A stretch of 64,000 bases of DNA from Treponema socranskii subsp. paredis ATCC 35535. Its GTDB lineage: Bacteria; Spirochaetota; Spirochaetia; Treponematales; Treponemataceae. Shown one piece after another: positions 57,091 through 64,000 of this stretch (position 1 is the first letter of the stretch; every line of letters begins with the position of its first letter). A model generated the notes under the pieces. The model was not told the DNA's origin, ran no database searches, and was given only the letters and a program-made list of their open reading frames with translations. The stretch covers positions 939,232-1,003,231 of the forward strand of contig KE332515.1 in NCBI GenBank assembly GCA_000413015.1. Reading direction: 5' to 3'. The position numbers and the translations under genes were made by a program.

Positions 57091-59562
57091 ATGCCCCAAT
57101 CGAACGATGCCGACCTTTTTAAAAACGCACACGCGCTCCGCGAACCGCTGGCCGCACGAATGAGGCCGCGCACGCTCGACGAATACATCGGGCAGGATCA
57201 CATCGTCGGCAAGGGCAGGCTTTTGAGGCGCGCGATCGCAGCCGATCAGCTTTCATCGGTTATCTTTTACGGACCGCCGGGAAGCGGAAAAACGACGCTC
57301 GCCCGCGTCATCGCAAATCATACGAAAAGCAATTTTATCACGCTGAACGCCGTGCTCACGGGTGTCGCCGACATCAGAACGGCGATCAAACAGGCCGAAG
57401 ACTTTTACAGTCTTTACAGCCGCCGCACGATTTTATTCGTCGACGAAGTGCACCGCTGGAACAAAGCACAGCAGGACGCCCTCCTGCCGTGGGTCGAAAA
57501 CGGTACGATCATTTTAATCGGAGCGACGACCGAAAATCCGTTTTTCGAAGTCAATAAAGCGCTCGTGAGCAGAAGCCGCGTATTTCAACTGAAGCCGCTG
57601 ACAAACGGCGATTTGCGAAAAGCGGCGGAACAGGCCCTCGGCGACAAAGAGCGCGGCTACGGTCATTGGAAAATCGAATTCGAAAAAGGCGCTCTCGAAC
57701 ACTTGATCGAAACGGCGAACGGAGACGCGCGCAGTTTGCTGAACGCGCTCGAACTCGCAGTAGAAACGACACCCGAAAAATGGGATACCGCAGCCTCTCC
57801 TCCCGTTCCCGCATGGGGTTCGACGATCTACATAAGCCGCGAAACCGCCGAAGAATCGATTCAAAAAAAAGTCGTGCTCTACGACCGCGACGGCGATTAT
57901 CACTACGATATCATCAGCGCGTTTATTAAAAGCCTGAGGGGGCGCGATCCCGACGCCGCGATGTATTGGCTCGCGCGCATGGTCGCAGCAGGAGAAGACG
58001 CTTCTTTTATCTTCCGGAGAATGCTCATATCGGCCTGCGAAGACACGGGACTTGCAGATCCGAACGCAGTGAGCATCGTCGCAAGCTGTGCCGACGCATT
58101 CGACCGCGTCGGTATGCCCGAGGGGCGCTACTTTCTCGCACACGCGGCGCTCTATCTTTCGACGGCGCCGAAATCGAACAGCAGTATGGCGTTTTTCGAT
58201 GCGCTTGCATCGGTGGAAAAAGAAGACGCGGAAGTGCCCAATCACTTGCGCGACGGAAACCGCGATGCCGAAGGTTTCGGTCACGGAGAAGGTTACCTCT
58301 ACCCGCACGCATACCGCGACCACTGGGTCGCACAACAGTATTTACCCGACGCTCTCGTCGGCCGCGTTTTTTATACGCCGGGTACGCAGGGCTACGAAAA
58401 AACGATACGAGGAGATGTCCTTTCAAGGCGCGAAATTCAAATCGCTTCGCTCCTCGAACGGGAAGCGCCCACGGCCGAGAGCGATGAAAGCGCGCAGCAT
58501 AAAACGGCGGCCGCTACGAAGCCCGACTCAGTACATTTTATTAACAATAAAAAAGGCGAACACCTCACTTTCAGCCCCGCAGACGCGGCAAAGGAGACGG
58601 CGCTCGACAGAGCCGATAAATCGTGGCGGGCGCGCCTGGACTCGAACCGAGCGGAAGTGCTTCTGGCCGTACGCGATACGATGACCGAACTCGCAGGTCT
58701 CCTCCGCCATCACCGCTCGCTCGTGTGGAACGCGGACGACGGTCTTTTGTTGTGGGACGTCGCGCGGAAAACGCCCGAAGGGATGACGTGCGGACTCTGC
58801 CGTACCGAAAAAGGAAAAGAAATCCTTGAACAGTACGCAAGGACGCTCGGCGATTTGGATAAACCCGTCCTGCAAGTGCTCCCCGAAGGAGCGGGAAGAG
58901 AGGGCATTACAAGTGAAATCTTTTCCGATATCGTCTTGCAGTTCGCATATCGGGGCGCCGAATTCGACCGTCTCTTTTTCCGAAATCCTTTTATCTCACC
59001 CGCATCGATCGAATCCCTTGCCTCTTCCCTGTCGCGCACCGGCCGAAAAAAAGAAGCGCCCTCCCCTGCCGAAAACGAACAGACGGGCGAAACGGTGTTC
59101 GCCGAAGGATGGCTTGCCGTCATCGCACAGCGCATTCCCAAAAGCGCCCAATACCTGAGCCGCATCGTCGAAACGCAGATACTCACGCCCGCAACGCTCG
59201 GCGCATACGAAGACACGCTTGCAAAAATGAAAAAGGCGGAAGACGAATTTTTCTGCGATACGGAAAACCCGCTTTTCAACTGGGATGCGTCGTCCGTCAT
59301 CCGCACATTCGAAAAAAAAGGCTTTACCGTAAGAAGCTTGTCGCGCCGCTTTGTCGAAAAACGGCGGATCACGGAAGAAGAACTTGCAAAGTGGTTCGAT
59401 GCGAAATCGTCCGCATACGGCGCACGGATAGCACGTTCGCTTTCTTCGAAAGAGCTCGAAAAAATCGTGCATCTCCTCGAAAGTGCGCGCGAAAACACGG
59501 TCTTCGATTGGGAAAGCGAAACCGCATTTTTTACGATAGCGGACGGAACACGGAATCGGTAA
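57091..59562 (+). CDS. rarA: RarA (MgsA)-type AAA+ ATPase fused to a methyltransferase-like domain
   Basis: The 823-residue protein is twice the usual RarA length. Residues about 1-450 are Rar[21 protein letters not shown], Walker [13 protein letters not shown], Walker [22 protein letters not shown] (in outline), sensor 1 [22 protein letters not shown] (in outline) and the C-terminal tetramerisation part with [20 protein letters not shown]. The region from about 510 to 640 ([39 protein letters not shown] in outline) resembles a degenerate SAM-methyltransferase fold; the remaining part is uncharacterised. RarA acts at stalled replication forks. A similar RarA/unknown-domain fusion is known in cyanobacteria. 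Confidence 0.88.
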   Translation: MPQSNDADLFKNAHALREPLAARMRPRTLDEYIGQDHIVGKGRLLRRAIAADQLSSVIFYGPPGSGKTTLARVIANHTKSNFITLNAVLTGVADIRTAIKQAEDFYSLYSRRTILFVDEVHRWNKAQQDALLPWVENGTIILIGATTENPFFEVNKALVSRSRVFQLKPLTNGDLRKAAEQALGDKERGYGHWKIEFEKGALEHLIETANGDARSLLNALELAVETTPEKWDTAASPPVPAWGSTIYISRETAEESIQKKVVLYDRDGDYHYDIISAFIKSLRGRDPDAAMYWLARMVAAGEDASFIFRRMLISACEDTGLADPNAVSIVASCADAFDRVGMPEGRYFLAHAALYLSTAPKSNSSMAFFDALASVEKEDAEVPNHLRDGNRDAEGFGHGEGYLYPHAYRDHWVAQQYLPDALVGRVFYTPGTQGYEKTIRGDVLSRREIQIASLLEREAPTAESDESAQHKTAAATKPDSVHFINNKKGEHLTFSPADAAKETALDRADKSWRARLDSNRAEVLLAVRDTMTELAGLLRHHRSLVWNADDGLLLWDVARKTPEGMTCGLCRTEKGKEILEQYARTLGDLDKPVLQVLPEGAGREGITSEIFSDIVLQFAYRGAEFDRLFFRNPFISPASIESLASSLSRTGRKKEAPSPAENEQTGETVFAEGWLAVIAQRIPKSAQYLSRIVETQILTPATLGAYEDTLAKMKKAEDEFFCDTENPLFNWDASSVIRTFEKKGFTVRSLSRRFVEKRRITEEELAKWFDAKSSAYGARIARSLSSKELEKIVHLLESARENTVFDWESETAFFTIADGTRNR

Positions 59563-59652
59563 AACTTCGCAATTTCCGAAAACACGGTTTTTTACGCCCT
59601 GCTCCGCATACCCGCTGAAAAAAACTCAAGGCTTATAAAGCGCTCAAAACAC

Positions 59653-59687
59653 AAGGGACAGCTCGCCAAAGGGACAAGCTGCCCCTT
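59653..59687. repeat. Hairpin 4 nt beyond the SUMF1 lipoprotein stop codon
   Basis: On the minus strand AAGGGGCAGCT and AGCTGTCCCTT pair over 11 positions (one G-T), with a 13-nt loop. No T-run follows, so it is not a standard terminator. It is related in sequence to the GGGGCTGTC repeat family. Confidence 0.7.
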
Positions 59688-59691
59688 ACGA

Positions 59692-61806
59692 TTACGGCTC
59701 GTCTTTCCACGCCAAGCGGAAGCCTCTGATAGGATCGGCTTTGCCGGAATAATTCATTTTGCGCTTGCCGGTCATGCAGTCATACACGGCTTGTCCGGTA
59801 CTTTCAGACCAGTTGCCGCCGCGGACTACCCGTTTTGTATCATAGTCGGGGAAAGGTCCTGTGGGATAGGCATTCGTACTTGCATTTACGGTTGCAGTAT
59901 ACAAGTCCCAGCACCATTCGGCAACGTTGCCGCTCATATTGCTGAGTCCCAAAGCGTTCGGGATCTTGCTGTCGACATTTGCCCTGCCGCTTACCGGCGG
60001 CGTTTGCGGTGCAAAAGCCGTGCCGTTCCACCATTTGTTAAAAACCGCAACCCGCGCCGTTTCATTGCGTAATTCGGCAAAGTTTGGGGACCCTGTCATA
60101 CCCTCAAAGCCGATTGGTTTTGTTGCACCGCTCGCGGAATTCACATTAGTTAAATAGATGCTGTCACTACCACTGCCGTAGTTTTCCGCATTTGTACTAT
60201 CGGTACCCTGCCATCGGGCGGCAAACTCCCATTCGGCTTCGGTCGGGAGCCGGTAGCCTTTTTTTGAAAAATCGCAATATGCCTTATCACCGTGGAAAGC
60301 ATGTTTTATGACCGCCCCCGACGGCAATCCTTCGCGGTATACGCACTGTTCCGTGTTTCCGAATGTCATCTCGGTATACGCGTTGCACCACGCTATGCAG
60401 TCAGTCCAGCTTATGTTTGCCATCGGCTGATTGAGTTCGGCAGGGGTATCGTCGTCCTTCGGATCAAATTCAAACAAATAACCGTTTTTTTGAGCCCATT
60501 CGCATACTTCATTCCATATTTTAACACTAACTTCGTGTTTACCTATAGTGTAGGTATTTAAATTGACCGTGCGTCCGCCGATAAATACTCCCTTCCATGA
60601 AGCATCGGCTGTCGGCAAAGTATATGAAACGGTATGTCCGATAATGCCTCCTGCAGGCGGCGTTACCTTTACGCCGATAGAAACGGGAACTTGTTGTGTT
60701 GTCGCATAGACATCGGTGTCTTCTTCAAACTCGTCAATATCAAACAATTCTTTTCCGGTTATACTGCCTTTTTTCCATGCGGCAAATACATAGCCGGGAT
60801 TACATGTTATCTTGGTTTTTGCCTCATCTTTTATTTCGCCCCAAGTTACTTTATACGGTTTTTTAATGGCAATATCTGCACCGAGCTGAACATGACCGTC
60901 GCTTTTTATCGTGACGGTAACGTTTGTCGGTCTCGTTTCGACATATATCGTCGTTTTACCTCTAAATTGAAAGTCATCGTAAAATTCGATACCGGTTTTA
61001 CGGTCTTTTTTCCATGCAATTATAACAAAATCAGGTTTCGGACCGACTTTACCCATAACGTCGGCTTTTATTTCGCTCCATTTTGTTCCCTTGGCGACAT
61101 ACAATTCGGCAGGAGAAGTTATATTGACATGATCTCCCGTAATAATAAGCTTTACATCCATCGGTTTCGTTTCAATAAAGACGGTTGCATTAGCATTAAA
61201 CGGTGTGATATAGCTGTCATCCAAAACCTGTCCCGAAGCACTGTTAAGATGCCAATTTTTAAGCTCATAATGTGGCGTATAGTTTTGTATTTTCTTTTTT
61301 GCAAGGACTTCGATTTCATCCCATCTTTTACCCGGATCCACTTCAAATGAAGAAGCAGCTTTTAATACAACTCCTGTATCTCCCGCAACCGTTATCGTAA
61401 TCTTCGCCGGAGGAGGTGTTGCAGTCGTTTTGGTTACGATAAAAACCGTTTCATTTGCATTAAAAACATAGTCATCGTTCAAAGGTTGACCGGCAGCATT
61501 TGTAAGCGTCCATTTGTCGAGTCCGTGCCCGGCCTCGTAGCGGTCGATTTTATCTTCCGCTGCGGCCTTCAATTGATGCCAGGTTTTTCCCTTGTCCTCC
61601 GTAAATGTTTTTTCCGCCTTCAGTATAACATGCTCATCCCCGTCAACGGTTATCGTTATTTGCGTAGGCGTTGAGCCGCCGCCGCTTCCGCCTCCTTGTT
61701 GCGGTGAAGACGGCGCGGAACCGGATTCGTCGGCGCCGCTGCATCCTGCGAGTATTGCAAGGGCGGCAAGCGCCATGCAGAGCCGTATTTTTTTTGCAGT
61801 AGACAT
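59692..61806 (-). CDS. Modular lipoprotein with four repeat domains and a C-terminal SUMF1 (FGE/C-type-lectin-like) domain
   Basis: The 704-residue product has a lipoprotein signal (lipobox ILAGC, Cys22) and a Gly/Ser linker. Four related modules of about 80 residues follow (starting near ITITVDGDEHVILKAEKTF, ITITVAGDTGVVLKAASSF, KLIITGDHVNITSPAELYV and VTIKSDGHVQLGADIAIKK). From about residue 385 comes a formylglycine-generating-enzyme-like domain: YTIGKHEVSVKIWNEVCEWA, PMANISWTDCIAWCNAYTEM, YRLPTEAEWEFAARWQG, NALGLSNMSGNVAEWCWD and RVVRGGNWSES...IRGFRLAW. SUMF1 folds serve as binding scaffolds in treponemes and are targets of diversity-generating retroelements in T. denticola. GGAGG precedes the ATG. 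Confidence 0.88.
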   Translation of the reverse strand: MSTAKKIRLCMALAALAILAGCSGADESGSAPSSPQQGGGSGGGSTPTQITITVDGDEHVILKAEKTFTEDKGKTWHQLKAAAEDKIDRYEAGHGLDKWTLTNAAGQPLNDDYVFNANETVFIVTKTTATPPPAKITITVAGDTGVVLKAASSFEVDPGKRWDEIEVLAKKKIQNYTPHYELKNWHLNSASGQVLDDSYITPFNANATVFIETKPMDVKLIITGDHVNITSPAELYVAKGTKWSEIKADVMGKVGPKPDFVIIAWKKDRKTGIEFYDDFQFRGKTTIYVETRPTNVTVTIKSDGHVQLGADIAIKKPYKVTWGEIKDEAKTKITCNPGYVFAAWKKGSITGKELFDIDEFEEDTDVYATTQQVPVSIGVKVTPPAGGIIGHTVSYTLPTADASWKGVFIGGRTVNLNTYTIGKHEVSVKIWNEVCEWAQKNGYLFEFDPKDDDTPAELNQPMANISWTDCIAWCNAYTEMTFGNTEQCVYREGLPSGAVIKHAFHGDKAYCDFSKKGYRLPTEAEWEFAARWQGTDSTNAENYGSGSDSIYLTNVNSASGATKPIGFEGMTGSPNFAELRNETARVAVFNKWWNGTAFAPQTPPVSGRANVDSKIPNALGLSNMSGNVAEWCWDLYTATVNASTNAYPTGPFPDYDTKRVVRGGNWSESTGQAVYDCMTGKRKMNYSGKADPIRGFRLAWKDEP

Positions 61807-61917
61807 AATCGTATCCTCCGTGCATATTAAAAAAAATAATTCTATAGGTCGTTACTATAGTATAACATATATCGAATAATGTTTCTAAGGTATTTCGTCT
61901 TCGGCGCTCATGCTGCA

Positions 61918-61997
61918 GACGGGGCGTTGCGGGGTGTCCCCGCTAGAAGGGGCAGCGCGCAACAAAGTGCGCGCGAGGGGGAGACTTCCCCCTTTGA
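61918..61997. repeat. Hairpin-rich GC element upstream of hisD
   Basis: In about 80 nt there are GGGGTGTCCCC, then GCGCGC-AACAAAGT-GCGCGC and AGGGGGA-GACT-TCCCCCT (a perfect 7-bp stem). The bases around it are AT-rich, so the element is a sharp compositional island. No reading frame or ribosome site is associated. It looks like a dispersed repeat or structured RNA. Confidence 0.5.
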
Positions 61998-62041
61998 TAA
62001 AACCGAAAGCGAATGAGCGTGCATAATATTATTTTTTTTGC

Positions 62042-62047
62042 TATACT
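62042..62047 (+). promoter_or_regulatory. -10 box of hisD
   Basis: TATACT, ending 9 nt before the ATG at 62057. The -35 position holds GTGCAT, a poor match. No Shine-Dalgarno is present. Confidence 0.4.
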
Positions 62048-62056
62048 GATTTTGTC

Positions 62057-63424
62057 ATGATCAGGATTCAATACGCATCTGAAGTCGAAAAAGAATTTTT
62101 TGCGCCGCGCAGTTTTACCGGTTCGGCGGAAACGGTGAGGGCGGTTATCGAGGATGTAAAAAAACGGGGCGATGCGGCGCTCCGCGATTACGCGAAAAAA
62201 TTCGACGCGGCTTCTCCCGCATCTTTTTTATTGCCGGAAGACGAATTGCGCTCGGCTGCGGAAAAGCTCAAGCGCGAACGAGTTGCACTCTACGATGCGC
62301 TTTCGTATTCTTACGATGCGGCGCTGCGTTTTGCAAAAAAGCAAAAGGAATCGTTTTCCGATTTTGAAGTCGAACTTGAGCCGGGTGTGTTTACGGGGCA
62401 AAAGACGATCCCCGTAGAGAGCGCGGGCGCTTATATTCCTGCAGGAAGGTTCCCGCTTATTTCGACGGTCGTTATGACGGCTTCTCCCGCTCTTGCGGCG
62501 GGTGTAAAAAATCTTGTGATCTGCACGCCTCCCGGCGTTCATCCGAACGATATGCGTGAAGCCGAACGGTCGGGTACGGGACAGGCCGGAAAGCCTTTTG
62601 TCGGAGGAGCGCCTTATGCGGACGAGGGCATTATGGCGGCGGCTTTTATCTGCGGTGTAAAAACGGTGTTCGCATGCGGCGGCGCTCAAGCGGTCGCCGC
62701 AATGGCTTTCGGTACGGAATCGATTCCGGCTGTCGATGTCATCGTCGGCCCGGGCAATAAATTCGTCGCGGCCGCAAAAAAAGAAGTCTACGGTACGGTC
62801 GGCATCGATATGCTTGCAGGTCCCACGGAAGTGTTTATCATCGCCGACGGCTCGGCGGATCCCGCGTGGCTTGCGGCGGATTTGCTTGCACAGGCGGAAC
62901 ACGATCCGGTCGCGCAGCCCGTCCTTGCGACGCCCGACGGAAAACTTGCCGAACGTGTCGCATCCGAAATCGAAGTGCAGCTTGCTTCCCTTCCGACGAG
63001 GGCAACGGCCGAAGAAAGCATCTCCTCGTGCGGAAGGATCATCATCACCGGCTCGCTCGAAGAAGCGGCGGAACTTGCAAACCGGAAAGCGCCCGAACAT
63101 TTGGAGCTTGCCCTTTCCGAAGGGAGCGAATGCGATAAGCTCGTCTCCCTCGTTCACAATTACGGCTCGCTTTTTATCGGTCACTATGCGGCCGAAGTGT
63201 TCGGCGATTATGCCGCCGGGCTGAATCACACGCTGCCGACGTCCGGCTCGGCGCGCTTTACCGGCGGCTTGAGCGTGCGCACTTTTTTAAAGACGGTGAC
63301 GACGCTGCGGTGCAAAAAAGGAAAAGAAGGAACGAAAAGGAGCGCCGAAGCTGCCGCCTGTTTGGGAGACGCCGAAGGACTTGCCGCTCACGCGAGAGCC
63401 GCCCGTCTGCGTTTGAAAAATTAA
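62057..63424 (+). CDS. hisD: Histidinol dehydrogenase (family), stand-alone
   Basis: The 455-residue protein is a full-length HisD-family enzyme: VESAGAYIPAGRFPLISTVVM (in outline), VFACGGAQAVAAMAFGTESIP (in outline), VIVGPGNKFVAAAKKEVYG and GIDMLAGPTEVFIIAD. The zinc ligands appear present (Gln and His in LAQAEHDP, Asp in FGDYAAGLNH, His in GLAAHARAARLRLKN), as does the catalytic Glu-His in KAPEHLEL. HisD oxidises histidinol to histidine with NAD. No other his gene is nearby, so either the pathway is scattered or the enzyme uses another amino alcohol or diol. A 12-residue stretch after GVHPNDMREAERS looks like a small insertion. Confidence 0.9.
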   Translation: MIRIQYASEVEKEFFAPRSFTGSAETVRAVIEDVKKRGDAALRDYAKKFDAASPASFLLPEDELRSAAEKLKRERVALYDALSYSYDAALRFAKKQKESFSDFEVELEPGVFTGQKTIPVESAGAYIPAGRFPLISTVVMTASPALAAGVKNLVICTPPGVHPNDMREAERSGTGQAGKPFVGGAPYADEGIMAAAFICGVKTVFACGGAQAVAAMAFGTESIPAVDVIVGPGNKFVAAAKKEVYGTVGIDMLAGPTEVFIIADGSADPAWLAADLLAQAEHDPVAQPVLATPDGKLAERVASEIEVQLASLPTRATAEESISSCGRIIITGSLEEAAELANRKAPEHLELALSEGSECDKLVSLVHNYGSLFIGHYAAEVFGDYAAGLNHTLPTSGSARFTGGLSVRTFLKTVTTLRCKKGKEGTKRSAEAAACLGDAEGLAAHARAARLRLKN

Positions 63425-63581
63425 TAATTTGTCGAATGGTGAGCAAAGCGGATGGAAAATTTCGAGTTTTCGAAAATTCGAAATTAAGCTTAATTGATCA
63501 AATAGTGAGTTCGGAAAGCGGCAGCGAATGATGCTGTACTTACGGCGAGCTCGAAGATAAATCGATTGTCCGGAGTGCGAT

Positions 63582-64000
63582 GTGATACGGATTTATAAAC
63601 TCGGAGAAGAAGTGCTGCGCGAAAAAGCGGTGCCGATCGAAAAAGTGACGGATGAGATAAGAACGCTTATCGGCGATATGTTTGAAACGATGGTCGAAGC
63701 GAACGGCGTCGGGCTTGCGGCTCCTCAAGTCGGAAAAAAACTGCGTCTCTTTGTCGCCGTCGCCGACGACGACGTAAAGCGCGTTTTTATCAATCCGCAG
63801 ATCGTTTCGACGTCGGAAGAAGTCGGCGATTACGAAGAGGGCTGCCTGTCGATTCCCGGTGTCTATGAAACCATACGCCGTCCCGTGCGCGTTAGGGTGC
63901 AGGCGCTCGATGAAAACGGAAAGCCTTTTACGCTTGAAGCTGACGGTCTGCTCGCGCGGATCATTCAGCACGAAACGGATCATTTGGACGGCATTTTGTT
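63582..64000 (+). CDS. def: Peptide deformylase, N-terminal part (cut by window edge)
   Basis: From the GTG at 63582 the visible 139 residues carry the three deformylase motifs: GVGLAAPQVG, EEGCLSIPG and the metal site QHETDHLDG (HExxH). The enzyme removes the formyl group from new proteins. The GTG start is 6 nt after GGAG, and no other start gives the proper N-terminus (VIRIYKLGEEVLREKA). The last residues lie beyond the window. The 157-nt gap after hisD holds no other supported gene. Confidence 0.95.
   Translation, partial: MIRIYKLGEEVLREKAVPIEKVTDEIRTLIGDMFETMVEANGVGLAAPQVGKKLRLFVAVADDDVKRVFINPQIVSTSEEVGDYEEGCLSIPGVYETIRRPVRVRVQALDENGKPFTLEADGLLARIIQHETDHLDGIL

Noticed and set aside
59692-61806. 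The SUMF1 domain as an active formylglycine-generating enzyme
   Set aside because: The protein is a lipoprotein with stalk modules and no sulfatase gene is near. The fold is commonly used as a binding scaffold in treponemes.
1-64000. CRISPR arrays, insertion sequences, integrases, prophage genes, rRNA operons and a replication origin
   Set aside because: No regularly spaced repeats, transposase or integrase motifs, rRNA sequence or dnaA-box cluster were found in the window.

Overview
The window comes from a spirochete, almost certainly a Treponema. The evidence is a hook/hook-cap/hook-length cluster (flgE-flgD-fliK) with the spirochete-specific collar gene flbB, a FlgE whose Lys165 and Cys178 fall exactly where the T. 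denticola lysinoalanine cross-link forms, several lipoproteins with lipobox cysteines, outer-membrane beta-barrels, and the treponemal order rpsT - HU - lnt - bactofilin. Coding density is high. Base composition is near 50 % GC by eye, which fits a mid-GC oral or host-associated treponeme. No species name can be read from the sequence alone.

Layout. 1-2750: a sugar ABC system (permease start, binding protein) with its LacI-type regulator. 2927-6456: a family 2 glycosyltransferase and a large lipoprotein. 6627-7195: a small toxin-antitoxin unit whose toxin frame is broken. 7351-8382: an outer-membrane protein. 8634-12756: the hook operon flbB-fliK-flgD-flgE. 12815-16554: hexokinase, then an operon of a uroporphyrinogen-decarboxylase-fold methyltransferase and an SLC13-type carrier. 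16698-26811: informational genes (Rep/UvrD helicase, ABC-F protein, DEAD-box helicase, rRNA methyltransferase, rpmE, rho) plus a periplasmic beta-propeller. 27041-36020: a seven-gene sugar uptake and catabolism operon (RbsB/A/C-type transporter, two Gfo/Idh/MocA dehydrogenases, two TIM-barrel isomerases) facing a divergent LacI regulator. 36056-38787: bactofilin, lnt, HU and rpsT. 38919-43823: a small zinc-ribbon protein, a secreted DMP19-like protein, PlsC, a JAB-DinG fusion helicase, a HAD hydrolase and tRNA-Glu. 43907-48936: valS with a downstream alarmone-hydrolase-like HD protein, a glucosaminidase lipoprotein and radC. 48951-56975: envelope proteins (PEGA protein, HtrA, barrel, lipoprotein) around miaB-folE2-folD. 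57091-64000: a RarA fusion protein, a modular SUMF1-type lipoprotein, an orphan hisD and the start of def.

Cross-cutting patterns. (1) A palindromic repeat beginning AAAGGGGCTGTC(C)GAAAA lies directly behind the binding-protein gene in both ABC operons, and relatives occur elsewhere. (2) Many genes have a -10 hexamer ending only 6-9 nt before the start codon and no Shine-Dalgarno, which implies widespread leaderless mRNAs. (3) Two copies of a 75-nt intergenic repeat differ by changes that keep one small hairpin paired. (4) The 5' end of miaB is duplicated, leaving a decoy start behind folE2. No CRISPR array, insertion sequence, prophage or rRNA gene was found. No single large undescribed system stands out. 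The strongest leads are the JAB-DinG fusion, the two-dehydrogenase/two-isomerase operon, the valS-linked HD hydrolase and the SUMF1 lipoprotein with a hairpin 4 nt past its stop codon.
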